Part shown: piece by piece, positions 28,449 through 37,504 of the stretch
Numbering within the stretch: position 1 is the stretch's first letter
Layout: each line of letters starts with the position of its first letter
Assembly: GCA_947453205.1 (NCBI GenBank)
Contig: CANGFT010000009.1
Location: forward strand, 28,409-92,408
DNA from: Beijerinckiaceae bacterium
Lineage (GTDB): Bacteria > Pseudomonadota > Alphaproteobacteria > Rhizobiales > Beijerinckiaceae
Direction: 5' to 3'
DNA: 64,000 bases
Position numbers and translations under genes: made by a program
Notes under the pieces: model-generated
What the model was told of the DNA's origin: nothing
The model's input: only the letters and a program-made list of their open reading frames with translations
Database searches by the model: none

Positions 28449-29336
28449 TCAGCGCGCCATGCGCAGGCGTGACAGGTGCTCGTCATCCAGAGCGGCGATC
28501 ATCGCCGTGTCATCCGCATGGGGCCGCACGAAGCGGTCAAGATAAGACGACGTCTCGTTCTTCTTCGCCATTTCATTATATTCAAGCAGATGCGGACGGT
28601 CGTAGTCGTAAACGCCAGGGCAAGCCCCAGGCCACGCGCCCATCGGGGCATGGACCACCGCCTCCACCAGCACGCCGGGAATGGTGGTCCGGGTCGGATC
28701 GGCGCAGAATTCGGCGTTGTCGACGATCTCCTCCGCGCTCAGGATCACACGCTTTGAGGCCTTGGTTATGATGTCCTCCATATGCCGTCCGCCCAGGCTC
28801 AGCCCATTGCCATAGATGTCGGCCTTGGCGACATGCACGAAGCAGACGTCAGGCTGCAAGGGCGGAACAGCGACGACGGTCTTGCCGGTGAAGGGATCGA
28901 CGATGCTCTTATAGACCTGCGGACTGACTTTCGGCAGGTCAGTGAGAAGATGGATGGGCGGGAACACAACAAAGGGCAACCCGCTCGCCGCAGCCCGCAA
29001 TCCATGGAAGATCGTGGGCTCGTCGACATCCACCACCTCGATCTTGCCAGCCTCCGCCGCACGGCGGAAATTGGGGGCGAGGCCGAGGAACTCAAGCCCG
29101 ATATAAGATACATGGATTTTCCGCACCGCGTCGGCCGCGATCAACATATCAACCCAAAGACCCGTCGCCGGTGTCGGGATGATCTCCAGATCTTTTGCGC
29201 CTTTGCGTATCAACTGGCGAACCAGCGCCATGGGCGTATTGCTGAGATGCACGCCTCCGGCCAGAATCTTGGCTCCATCGGGAATATCCGCGACCGCCTC
29301 GGCCAGGGACTTTATCTTGCTTTTGCGCAGGCTCAT
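28449..29336 (-). CDS. Family I CoA-transferase-like alpha subunit (IpdA-like)
   Basis: About 295 residues from ATG 29336, nine bases after AGGAG; an ATG two codons earlier lies too near the site. The N-terminal half shows the family glycine turn (AKILAGGVHLSNTP) and GLEFLGLAPNFRRAAE near 80-95, whose Glu may correspond to the catalytic Glu of IpdA. The C-terminal half contains AKADIYGNG. The 17-base spacing to the beta gene and shared strand indicate a heteromeric enzyme. Substrate unknown; CoA transfer and C-C hydrolysis are both possible. Confidence 0.83.
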   Translation of the reverse strand: MSLRKSKIKSLAEAVADIPDGAKILAGGVHLSNTPMALVRQLIRKGAKDLEIIPTPATGLWVDMLIAADAVRKIHVSYIGLEFLGLAPNFRRAAEAGKIEVVDVDEPTIFHGLRAAASGLPFVVFPPIHLLTDLPKVSPQVYKSIVDPFTGKTVVAVPPLQPDVCFVHVAKADIYGNGLSLGGRHMEDIITKASKRVILSAEEIVDNAEFCADPTRTTIPGVLVEAVVHAPMGAWPGACPGVYDYDRPHLLEYNEMAKKNETSSYLDRFVRPHADDTAMIAALDDEHLSRLRMAR

Positions 29337-29360
29337 CAGCATTGGCTCCTGGCCCCTGTC

Positions 29361-30380
29361 TCAGGGGATTTCGATTGCGAAGCGCCGGTCGAGGATCTTG
29401 TCCATCGAAAGCGTCGTAGAAATCTGTCCGCTCGCCCTGAGGAACGCCTGCTGGCGCATCAGATCCGACACGGAGACGGCGAGTTGGGGATCAAAAACAT
29501 AGGGCGCTGTTTTGGCGATGAGCGAAGCCGGCAATTCCGTATGCTTGGCCCAGATCCGCACATTGTCAGCGGACATGATCTTTGCGGGCGCATCAAGATC
29601 GGCCGCTGCGCGCCTGAGCGCGCGCATCACCTTCTTGCCGTTCTCCTCGCCAGCGCCCTCGAGGAGCGAGGGGCCGAACATCAGCACGGTCGCGAGCGCT
29701 GCAGGCAGCGGATTGGGATCAAGCACGGCGCCTATGCCCTGTTCGCGCACGGCTGTCGCGAGTGGTTCGGGCATGACCGCGGCGTCCACAGCGCCATTGG
29801 CGAGCGCGGCGCTCATGCTGGGAAAAGGCAGGGTGACGACATCGAAATCCGAGACCTGCATCCCCGCCCGCTGGGACGCGCCCCCGACCAGATATTCAAT
29901 GACGCCGCCACGGGTGTTGAAGGCGACCTTGCGCCCCTTCAGGTCCGCCAGCGTCTTGACGGCGCCCGAGTCAGCCAGCGGCTTGCGCACGATGATCGGC
30001 GCTGGAGCTAGGGTCGCGCGGTCCGCTGGATAATAGGACGTGGCGGCGACCACGCGGACATTGATGTTTCGCTCGCCTGCGTTGATCAGGGGGGCGCCGA
30101 TGTTTCCGAAAGCCAGATCGAGACGTCCCAGTCCCAGAAATGCGATGACATCGGAGGCGCTCTGAACCGCATCAAGCTCGATGTTCAACCCCTCCTCCTC
30201 GAAATATTTCTTTTCCATCGCGAGAAAGAGCGGGCTGAAGCTCAGCGACTTCAAATAGGCCGCGCGCAGGGTCACGGGGGCCTTGCCTTGCGCGCAGGCG
30301 AGTTGCGGCGTGAAGAGGAATGTCGTCAGCAATGCGGCGATCACGCCGCGCCGTCCAACGAATGCGCGGAATGGTTTCAT
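29361..30380 (-). CDS. ABC transporter substrate-binding protein, NMT1/SsuA type
   Basis: The 339-residue receptor has a signal peptide of about 31 residues (ending LACAQG). Typical NMT1/SsuA features are LFLAMEKKYFEEEGLNIEL about 51-69 and the DLKGRKVAF strand near 145. It lies between the CoA-transferase genes and the acyl-CoA ligase gene, overlapping the ligase stop by ATGA. No permease or ATPase is encoded in this operon; the two NitT/Tau-type importers at 45-48 and 55-58 kb are the nearest candidates to share. Confidence 0.87.
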   Translation of the reverse strand: MKPFRAFVGRRGVIAALLTTFLFTPQLACAQGKAPVTLRAAYLKSLSFSPLFLAMEKKYFEEEGLNIELDAVQSASDVIAFLGLGRLDLAFGNIGAPLINAGERNINVRVVAATSYYPADRATLAPAPIIVRKPLADSGAVKTLADLKGRKVAFNTRGGVIEYLVGGASQRAGMQVSDFDVVTLPFPSMSAALANGAVDAAVMPEPLATAVREQGIGAVLDPNPLPAALATVLMFGPSLLEGAGEENGKKVMRALRRAAADLDAPAKIMSADNVRIWAKHTELPASLIAKTAPYVFDPQLAVSVSDLMRQQAFLRASGQISTTLSMDKILDRRFAIEIP

Positions 30381-31951
30381 GACGCGGTTTCCTTCCCCAT
30401 GTCCACGACCAGATCTTTCAATTCGCGCTTCAGCACTTTCCCCATGCTGTTTTTTGGCAGCTCATCGAAAAAGACGATTTGCTTTGGCGTTTTGTAATTG
30501 GCGAGCTGGTCGCGACAATGCGCCTCGATGTCGTCGGATTCAATCATGGCCCCGGGCTTGCGAACCACGCAGGCGATCACAATCTCGCCCCAGCGCTTGT
30601 CTGGCGCCCCTACGACTGCGACATCAGCAACGCCATCAAGGTTGAGGATGATGCTCTCGACCTCCATGGCGGAAATGTTCATGCCGCCGCTGCGGATGAC
30701 GTCCTTCAGCCGGTCCGAGATGAAGACATATCCGTCCTGATCGATCCATGCTCCGTCGCCTGTGTGGAACCAGCCCTCGCGGATGGATTTTGCGATTTCG
30801 CCAGGCCGGTTCCAGTAGTCGGTTATCATCCCTTCCGTGCGCACCACGAGTTCGCCCACCTCGCCCTGGGCGACGGTCACGCCGAATTCATTGAAGACAC
30901 GTACATCAGCCTGCAGAGCCTCGCGTCCGCAGGAACCAAGCCTTCTTATGCGCGCCTCCAGCGCCTCACCTTCGCAGCCGTCAAGCCGGTGATCTTCCGG
31001 CATCAGATAGGTTGAAAAGCCGCCTGCCTCCAGATGCCCGTAGACGCCAAAGAAATCGCATCGGAAGCGCTCAAGGGTGCGTCGCAATAAAGGCAGTGGA
31101 AAGACGGCGCCGCCATAGCCCACCATGCGCAGGCTTCCAAGATTCGCACCAGCCATTTCCGGCGCGTCGAGAAACCGCGCAAAGAGGGTCGGAACGGGAA
31201 TCATGAAGGTGGTGATCTGTTCGGCCTCGATCATTTTAATGGCGGCGGAGGCGTCAAAGCGCGGCAGCAGATACATGGCGGCGCCGACGAGCGAATAGCT
31301 CATCAACATCGACGAGCCGACGCCAAGCGATAATGGTGAAAGCAGCATCGCGCGATCACGATGGGTGTGCTGGACATGAGCGATGAAGTTCATGGACCGG
31401 CGCAGCCAGTCACGGTGCGTGCTGGGGCAACCCTTTGGCAGGCCGGTCGTGCCGCTTGTGAAGCGGATCGCAAAGAGTTCGTCGTCAGCCACGATCTCCG
31501 GCGGCTCTTCTGAAGACCCGGAGTTTGCGACCTCTTCGAAGAGGCGGAAACCTTCAGAGGCTCCCATCGAGATTTTATGGACGATCGATTCGACGCCCTG
31601 AATTGTTTGGCCGAAGGCGCCGCAATAGGCGTCTTCAATCAGGATTGCACGCGCGCCGACATCTGACAGCATGAAGCCGACTTCGCGATCGACAAGGCCG
31701 GTATGGATGGGAACGATGATGAGGCCGAGCTTGGCGGCGGCGAAATAGGCCTCGACCACCTCAAGCCTTGGCGTGGACAGGATCGCCAGACGATCCCCCT
31801 TTTGCAGCCCAAGCGCCGTCAACCCACCTGCCAGACGGTTCACGCGATCATTGAATTGGCGCCAAGTGATGCGCAAGTCGCCAGCTACGAACGCAATTGA
31901 GTCCGGCCGCCGATAGGCGTTCCGACGCGGCAAATCGCCGATGACCGTCAT
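30377..31951 (-). CDS. Acyl-CoA synthetase/AMP-dependent ligase
   Basis: A 524-residue member of the ANL superfamily that activates a carboxylic acid with ATP and CoA. ATG 31951 has GGAGG nearby; the frame continues to 32119 without a good start. The adenylate motif is TSGTTGLPKG (about 168-177), followed by GYGGAVFP, YGHLEA in place of the usual YGxTE, the hinge FISDRLKDVIRSGGMNIS near 424-441, and the catalytic Lys in SMGKVLKREL near the C-terminus. First gene of the operon. It probably supplies the CoA ester used by the downstream CoA-dependent enzymes. Confidence 0.92.
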   Translation of the reverse strand: MTVIGDLPRRNAYRRPDSIAFVAGDLRITWRQFNDRVNRLAGGLTALGLQKGDRLAILSTPRLEVVEAYFAAAKLGLIIVPIHTGLVDREVGFMLSDVGARAILIEDAYCGAFGQTIQGVESIVHKISMGASEGFRLFEEVANSGSSEEPPEIVADDELFAIRFTSGTTGLPKGCPSTHRDWLRRSMNFIAHVQHTHRDRAMLLSPLSLGVGSSMLMSYSLVGAAMYLLPRFDASAAIKMIEAEQITTFMIPVPTLFARFLDAPEMAGANLGSLRMVGYGGAVFPLPLLRRTLERFRCDFFGVYGHLEAGGFSTYLMPEDHRLDGCEGEALEARIRRLGSCGREALQADVRVFNEFGVTVAQGEVGELVVRTEGMITDYWNRPGEIAKSIREGWFHTGDGAWIDQDGYVFISDRLKDVIRSGGMNISAMEVESIILNLDGVADVAVVGAPDKRWGEIVIACVVRKPGAMIESDDIEAHCRDQLANYKTPKQIVFFDELPKNSMGKVLKRELKDLVVDMGKETAS

Positions 31952-32503
31952 TTGGGCCGCCTCCTCTCCATCGCATGCTCTTTTTTTTAAACTATCATGG
32001 CCCAGCCGCGATTTGAAAGATGTTTGTTCGCCGCGCAAAAACGCAAGAAGGCGGCCCCTCATCCAGAAGGTTGCACAGGGAACAGGCGTCTCGCTCCGGT
32101 TGAGCCGCTGCTGGCGCATCCATCCGTTGTGCGACTTGCCGGTTCAAGACGAGACTGCTCAAGCATGGATCAATCAAGGGGGAGACTGCGCAAAATCGCC
32201 GCCGGGCCGCCGTCGGCTCTGGCGATCCATCCACCCGCTCAAGATCGGCTCAGCGCGTTTTTCGAGGGTATGCGGGGCAAACCGCAGGTCGTTAGCCTGG
32301 TCATGAGCGCCCAGTCGATGTTCACGCGGTTGTTTATCAACTGGCCAGCGCGGCGAAGGATGTCTTGCAATGCCGTTGATTTCCCGAGGGCACATTGCCC
32401 AGTTCGGTCAATTTGCGTTTCGCATAGCAAGGACAGCCTTCTCTTGCGACCCGGCTTTGAGAGGGCGCTGGCTGCGCATCAATGGATCGCCAACTCAAAA
32501 ATC
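31952..32503. other. Intergenic, no gene recognised
   Basis: These 552 bases lie between two minus-strand genes. The part next to 31952 should hold the promoter of the acyl-CoA ligase operon; TTTTTTTTAAA at about 31981-31991 is the most AT-rich spot. Overlapping frames of 60-200 codons are open on both strands, but none has family similarity that I recognise or a consistent start. No tRNA or clear terminator is visible. Confidence 0.45.
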
Positions 32504-33307
32504 TCAGATCGGATCGAGAATGGCCCAACGCATCAAGCGGCCGCGACCTTCAGAGCAAATCAGCCAACGGTCGGTGTCGCACAGATTGCGTAACTCGGGG
32601 AAACGGGACGGGTCACGCGCCGACGTGCTCACTTCTGACCAACGATGGGTCAGCTTGCTTTCATTTTTAAGCTTCTCAACGCGGTTCGCCGCATCGGGGA
32701 AAAACCAGTCATGCAACTCGATGTAGATGCGCGAACGCCTGAAGTCCTCGAAGACCCGAGGCGAGAAAAGATCAAATTCTGCGCCTTCGATATCGACGAA
32801 CAAGACTGCGTCAGCCAGATCCTCCGGCGCTATCAGGGAGGCGAAATCCGGCTTTGCTTCGCCGAAAACACGCACGCGATTCGAAACCTGATTGAGGGCC
32901 GCCGTCTCCTGGATGATCCTCTGCCCCGCTTCTGCTATTTCGAAACAATAGCTGCGCTCGAAGAGACCGCCCACAAGAACGCCAACGCCATAGAACCCGT
33001 CAGCAGCTCCAAGATCAATGAATGTCTTGTAGCGTCCTTTTTGCCTCGCCAGATCAGAGAGGACTTCCTCTTCATAGATTCCAAGGATCATTGCGGCTTT
33101 GTCAGCCCGCCCCCAATGGGCGGATTGATGCAGGCGCATGCCCTTCAAGGGGCCATGGGCCACAGCGTTATTGTGTGTTTTGCAGATCAGATCCGCCAGA
33201 AGTTGACGACGATTTTCGACGAAGTAGGCCACCACCTCTGGATGATTGTCTGCGATGAACCGCGCAATGTCCAAGACGGTCTTTTGATGAAGGACTGGCT
33301 GGTTCAT
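32504..33307 (-). CDS. FkbM-like SAM-dependent methyltransferase
   Basis: The 267-residue protein from ATG 33307 has SAM-binding motif I, FIDLGAADGFYGVG about 95-108, an acidic end of strand 2 (CFEIAEAG) and LFVDIEGAEFDL about 169-180, the DIEGAE pattern typical of the FkbM family. FkbM-type enzymes O-methylate sugars or polyketides; in bacteria many modify surface glycans. It stands alone between long intergenic stretches. The neighbouring membrane acyltransferase may act on the same glycan. Confidence 0.8.
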   Translation of the reverse strand: MNQPVLHQKTVLDIARFIADNHPEVVAYFVENRRQLLADLICKTHNNAVAHGPLKGMRLHQSAHWGRADKAAMILGIYEEEVLSDLARQKGRYKTFIDLGAADGFYGVGVLVGGLFERSYCFEIAEAGQRIIQETAALNQVSNRVRVFGEAKPDFASLIAPEDLADAVLFVDIEGAEFDLFSPRVFEDFRRSRIYIELHDWFFPDAANRVEKLKNESKLTHRWSEVSTSARDPSRFPELRNLCDTDRWLICSEGRGRLMRWAILDPI

Positions 33308-33746
33308 GGATATGCCCAAATAAGCCGAAGTCGAGCGATGCGACCTTTACGGTAAGTGAATAAGCTGAGAAAATTAATATTTAAATAATCATGTTACCAG
33401 GCGTAAGGCGTGGTCGAAGGCATCAAGTCACGCAAATGAAGGTGGTCATCATCGCCCCGGACGCAAGCTCTGGCCCGCATATCAATAGAATGAAACCTCC
33501 CGAATATCGCGGCGCAGCGTCAGGCCTGCCGCCAGAGGCGATCCAGCATCGGTCCAGCGCGTCACGCTTTCACTTTCGTAACATTCCGTTCAACAAATGC
33601 GACCCAGCGCCGTGACGATTGTCCGCGCATAGAGCGGTTGTAGATGGGAGCGCCCTGGTGGCCGCCTCATCGCTCTCGTCCTGCGCGATGAATGCAAAAC
33701 CTGCTTCGCCGCTGCGGGCTGCATTCCAATTTGATGGGGCGCCGCT
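33308..33746. other. Intergenic with AT-rich tract
   Basis: This stretch of 439 bases has no supported gene. Bases about 33355-33395 are strikingly AT-rich for this window (AATTAATATTTAAATAATC) and lie 50-90 bases upstream of the methyltransferase start, which suits a promoter or a protein-binding site. The remainder is normal in composition. Confidence 0.45.
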
Positions 33747-35723
33747 CTAGCGCAAGGCCTGCCGCAGCAAGGGCGCCAGCGCCAGGGCGCCCGCCTCGCT
33801 GAGGTGGTTGTTATCCGTATAGAGCAGGCGTCCATTCGCATAGTAAGCGCAGCGCCAATCCTCGCAGAGAGCATCACGCGGGCGGATGCGAAGAAATGTG
33901 CGGGTCTTCTGCAGGTCTGTCAGCACATCTTCGGTCAGGGTGAAGCGCTCGCGATAGGGCCTCGCATCCCATGTCATCGCGCCCGCCTGCGGCTCGCGCA
34001 GCAGGCGCTTGAAGGTCTGATGCGACGCGTTGATGGGAAGATCGACGATGGCGTCGACCAGCACCACCTCCTTGCCCGCCGCCTGCAGGGCGTCAATCGT
34101 GCGGCCCAGCGCCTCCTTGAAAAGCGCGACGCCCTCGGCTTCCGGCAGGCTCACGCCTGGCGCCCGCGCGATGGTTCCGGGCATGGCGCCGCGCCCCTGC
34201 GCCCGCACATCGCCAAAGAGCGAGATGGGCCAGCGCGAGAGAAGGATCACCTTCTTTTCGGGTCCGCCCCTGAGATAGGCCAGCACTGCATCATTATGGA
34301 CTTTGCAATCGGGCCTTGGGTCATCGGCGAGGAACACACCCACAATGGGCCGACAGCCGCCGAGCGCAAAGACGCTGAAGCGCGGCGCCGCCTGCGGTTT
34401 CGCTGCTTCGGTGAGGCCGCTCAAAATCGCCCCCACATGGGAATCGCCCCAGATGGCGATTTGCGGCGGCAGGGCTGGATCTGCGGTGACGAAGCCGCCG
34501 GGCGGCAGGCCTTCGACCCTGTGTCCGCCTGCGCCCTCCATCAATCCGCGAAAACCCCTGGTCTGCGCCTCATGCTCCACCAGCAGCTTTTGCAGGGGCT
34601 GCGGATAGCGGTTGAGGAAGCCGTCGCGCCAGAACAGGCCGCCGATGGCGAAGAGCAGCAGCGCCGCCAATGTGGCGCTCGCGAAAACCGCTGGTTGAGA
34701 CACTCTTGCGCCCAGCTTGCGCGTGGGATCCTCGATCCACCGAAAGGAGGCGAAGGCGAAGGCGAGCGAGACAAGCACGAGAGCGATCTTGTCGCCGGGC
34801 CCATGCGCCTCAAGCGCCCAATGATGGCTGAAGACGATCACCGGCCAGTGCCAGAGGTAAAGCGAATAGGACATCAGCCCGATCAGCACGAAGCCCCGCA
34901 TCATCAAGAGCCGCGCCACCCGCGTCGGACTTTCGCGGTCGCCGGTCCAGATGATCAGCGCCGAACCAAGGCACGGCGGCATGGCCGCGAGGCCGGGAAA
35001 AGGCGTCCGGCTGTCATAGGCGAAGACGGGGATGAGGATCAGCGCAAGCCCCAGCGCTGCGAGGCCTTCGCGCAGAGTTGCGCCTCTCAACACCGGCGCC
35101 GCCCGCAGCGCAAGCACGGAGCCGATCAGCAGCTCCCATGCGCGCGTGGGGATGAGATAGAAGGCCGCGTCGCGCCAATGGCTCACCCCATAAAGGCTGA
35201 GGGCGAAGGAGCAGATCAGCAGAGCCCAGACCAGCGCGCGCTGGCTGTTCGTCCAGCGATGGAAGGCGAGCAGCAGCAGGGGAAAGAAGAGATAGAACTG
35301 CTCCTCCACAGCCAGCGACCAGGTGTGCAAGAGGGGCTTGAGGTCCGACTGCGTGTCGAAATAGCCGCTTTGGCGCCAGAAGCTGATGTTGGCGAAAAAG
35401 CCGGTGGAGGCGACGACGCTCTCCCCATAGGCCTGCAAGTCCAGCGGAAAGAGCAGGACCCATGCCGCGCAGGAGCTGACCAGCAGCATGGCGAAGAGGG
35501 CCGGGAAGATGCGCCTGATCCGCCGCTCATAAAAGCGCCAGAGGCTGAAGCGCCCCTCATCCATCTCGCCCGCGATGATCGAGGTGATGAGATAGCCCGA
35601 GATGACGAAGAAAATGTCGACGCCGACGAACCCGCCGGAGAAGGTCGAGAACCCCGCGTGAAACAGCACGATCGGGAGGATCGCGAGCGACCTTAGTCCA
35701 TCAATGTCGGCTCTGTATTTCAC
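33747..35723 (-). CDS. Membrane acyltransferase (acyltransferase 3, OafA-like) with C-terminal SGNH domain
   Basis: The 658-residue protein has an N-terminal acyltransferase-3 membrane domain (residues 1 to about 370, ten or more spans) with IDGLRSLAILPIVLFHAGF (catalytic-type His22), FFVISGYLI and LLHTWSLAVEEQFYLFFP. A periplasmic SGNH domain (about 420-658) follows, with GDSH (Ser429) and DNNH (Asp637, His640). Proteins of this layout O-acetylate lipopolysaccharide or other surface glycans: the membrane part passes acyl groups across and the SGNH part transfers them. A glycan modification role fits the adjacent methyltransferase. Confidence 0.92.
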   Translation of the reverse strand: MKYRADIDGLRSLAILPIVLFHAGFSTFSGGFVGVDIFFVISGYLITSIIAGEMDEGRFSLWRFYERRIRRIFPALFAMLLVSSCAAWVLLFPLDLQAYGESVVASTGFFANISFWRQSGYFDTQSDLKPLLHTWSLAVEEQFYLFFPLLLLAFHRWTNSQRALVWALLICSFALSLYGVSHWRDAAFYLIPTRAWELLIGSVLALRAAPVLRGATLREGLAALGLALILIPVFAYDSRTPFPGLAAMPPCLGSALIIWTGDRESPTRVARLLMMRGFVLIGLMSYSLYLWHWPVIVFSHHWALEAHGPGDKIALVLVSLAFAFASFRWIEDPTRKLGARVSQPAVFASATLAALLLFAIGGLFWRDGFLNRYPQPLQKLLVEHEAQTRGFRGLMEGAGGHRVEGLPPGGFVTADPALPPQIAIWGDSHVGAILSGLTEAAKPQAAPRFSVFALGGCRPIVGVFLADDPRPDCKVHNDAVLAYLRGGPEKKVILLSRWPISLFGDVRAQGRGAMPGTIARAPGVSLPEAEGVALFKEALGRTIDALQAAGKEVVLVDAIVDLPINASHQTFKRLLREPQAGAMTWDARPYRERFTLTEDVLTDLQKTRTFLRIRPRDALCEDWRCAYYANGRLLYTDNNHLSEAGALALAPLLRQALR

Positions 35724-35802
35724 CAGGGGGATCCGCAGTTTGTCAGCGGCGTCATAAGCAGCGATTCAGGTGGCTTTATCAAGGCGCCTGCGCTTTGGAT
35801 CT

Positions 35803-37491
35803 TCAGGCCTTCAGAGGATGCCCCTGAACATCCGCCATCCATTGGCCGGGAGCCAGGGGCCAAAGGATGTCCTTGATCGGCGCTTGGACGGGCTGCGTTT
35901 CATCAGCGGCGCAAATCGGCAGAACCAGATGGCTGGGATGTTCCGCGTCGTGAAAAATCCTGTTCTCCACCGGCCAGGGCAGCAGCTGCACATCTATGTT
36001 GCGCAGGGGATTGTTGAACTGGATATCTTCGCTGGAGATCGTCAGTTGCAGCCGGTGTCCTTGGCCGAAAGTATGAAACACCGGGCGCATTTCGATCTGG
36101 AATTCATAGACGCGGCCGGGCTCCAACGGCTCCATCTTGTCGAAGGGACGCCAGGGCTGGCCGGGCTTTGATTTATCGTCATCCACCGCGCGGAAGGAAG
36201 CGCGGAGCATGCCCCGGCTCAGCGCAGTGGCCTTGCCCTCGCCGTCCACATCCAGAAGATTGACGAACCAGAGCGTGTCGATCTGGCTGGTTGATGCGTA
36301 AAGCGTCAGGCTCAACGGCCCTGCGATGCGGAGCGGCTCCGTCAAGGGCGCGCTCTCATATGAGAGGGAAGGCTTGCCCTTCACATGCAACGCATAGCTG
36401 TCGGGCAGGCGGTAGCTGTCGGGCTCCTGCGCGCCGCTCGGCGGCATTGGCGAGAGCGTCGCGCCATCCAGATAAAAAGGCGCCCATTGCGTGCGCGGGC
36501 TCGGATAGGCGCTGTCGTGGCTCCAACTCCGCGTGCCCGAGTCGAAGATCGCCACCTCCGGCTCCTCCATAAGGCCAGTGTCCCTGCCTTTCATCCAGTG
36601 GTCGAACCAGCGCAGCATCTGCGCATTGAGCGCGGGATGGGTGAGGTAGCGCACATGGGACCAGAAGCCCGTGGGCGGGACCACCAGCAGCTTCTTCGGC
36701 GCCTTGATCTGCGTGAAGCCGACGAGTTGCCCGCGAAAATGCATCTGCCCGCCTTGCGGCGCGATGCTCATCACGGGAACTTCGATCTGCTCGATATAGG
36801 TGATGGCGGAGCGCTCGCGCCACCAGGGCCCATCGACCGGATGATTGGCGATTTCGAAATGAGTGTTCATGGGCGCAGACTTGCCCTCGACCTCGCCGGG
36901 CCAGGCGGCCATGGCGGTTTGATAGGCGATCCAATCGGTCATGAAGGCCGCATTGAAAATGCCGCCCGGCCAGGCGGCGTCGCGGTAAAGATCCGTGGTC
37001 GCGTCGCACTGGCAGATGCAGCGCAGATGTGGCGGCCGGGCGGCTGCGGCGAAATACTGGCTCCAGCTCCAGTAGGAATCGCCGATCATGCCAACATTGC
37101 CATCGCACCAGGGCTGGCTTGCGATCCATTCGATGAGATCATAGCCGTCGGTTCGTTCCTTCTCATCGAACCATCGCCACTGACCCTGCGAAAGTCCGCA
37201 GCCCCTGCCCTGCGCGATGACATGGATATAGCCATGCGAGACGTAAAAGCCTGTCGCGCCGGATTCGATGGCGTGGCTCCACTGCGGCGGGTTCTGCTGG
37301 ATGTCCTTTGAATAGGGCGAGAGCGAAAGCAGAACGGGATGACGCCCGCCCGATTTCGGGGCGTAAACATCAACCGCCAGCGTGATCCCGTCGCGCATGG
37401 GGGCGCGCAGGTTCTCCTGCAGACTGACATGGTCAGGGGGAGTGGGCGAGCGCAGATAGGCGTCGGGATAATTCGGCGTCACGCTGACCAT
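35803..37491 (-). CDS. CocE/NonD family hydrolase (X-Pro dipeptidyl-peptidase fold)
   Basis: The 562-residue protein from ATG 37491, 13 bases after the receptor stop codon; the frame is open to 37554. The N-terminal alpha/beta-hydrolase domain has the oxyanion Tyr60 (SPY), nucleophile Ser139 in GDSYWS, and HxD-like residues downstream; the C-terminal jelly roll starts near 320. Relatives hydrolyse esters (cocaine esterase), glutaryl-acylases or peptides. There is no signal peptide. The preceding Bug receptor suggests that it acts on an imported ester or amide. Confidence 0.88.
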   Translation of the reverse strand: MVSVTPNYPDAYLRSPTPPDHVSLQENLRAPMRDGITLAVDVYAPKSGGRHPVLLSLSPYSKDIQQNPPQWSHAIESGATGFYVSHGYIHVIAQGRGCGLSQGQWRWFDEKERTDGYDLIEWIASQPWCDGNVGMIGDSYWSWSQYFAAAARPPHLRCICQCDATTDLYRDAAWPGGIFNAAFMTDWIAYQTAMAAWPGEVEGKSAPMNTHFEIANHPVDGPWWRERSAITYIEQIEVPVMSIAPQGGQMHFRGQLVGFTQIKAPKKLLVVPPTGFWSHVRYLTHPALNAQMLRWFDHWMKGRDTGLMEEPEVAIFDSGTRSWSHDSAYPSPRTQWAPFYLDGATLSPMPPSGAQEPDSYRLPDSYALHVKGKPSLSYESAPLTEPLRIAGPLSLTLYASTSQIDTLWFVNLLDVDGEGKATALSRGMLRASFRAVDDDKSKPGQPWRPFDKMEPLEPGRVYEFQIEMRPVFHTFGQGHRLQLTISSEDIQFNNPLRNIDVQLLPWPVENRIFHDAEHPSHLVLPICAADETQPVQAPIKDILWPLAPGQWMADVQGHPLKA

Positions 37492-37504
37492 GATGGAGCC
37501 GCCA

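Noticed and set aside
31997..32593. 198-codon plus-strand frame in a long gap
   Set aside because: It overlaps the 3' end of the methyltransferase gene, has no convincing ribosome site, and its translation resembles nothing I recognise.
33804..35696. 630-codon open frame on the plus strand
   Set aside because: It is antisense to the acyltransferase 3/SGNH gene, which has all its family motifs. The composition is that of a shadow frame.
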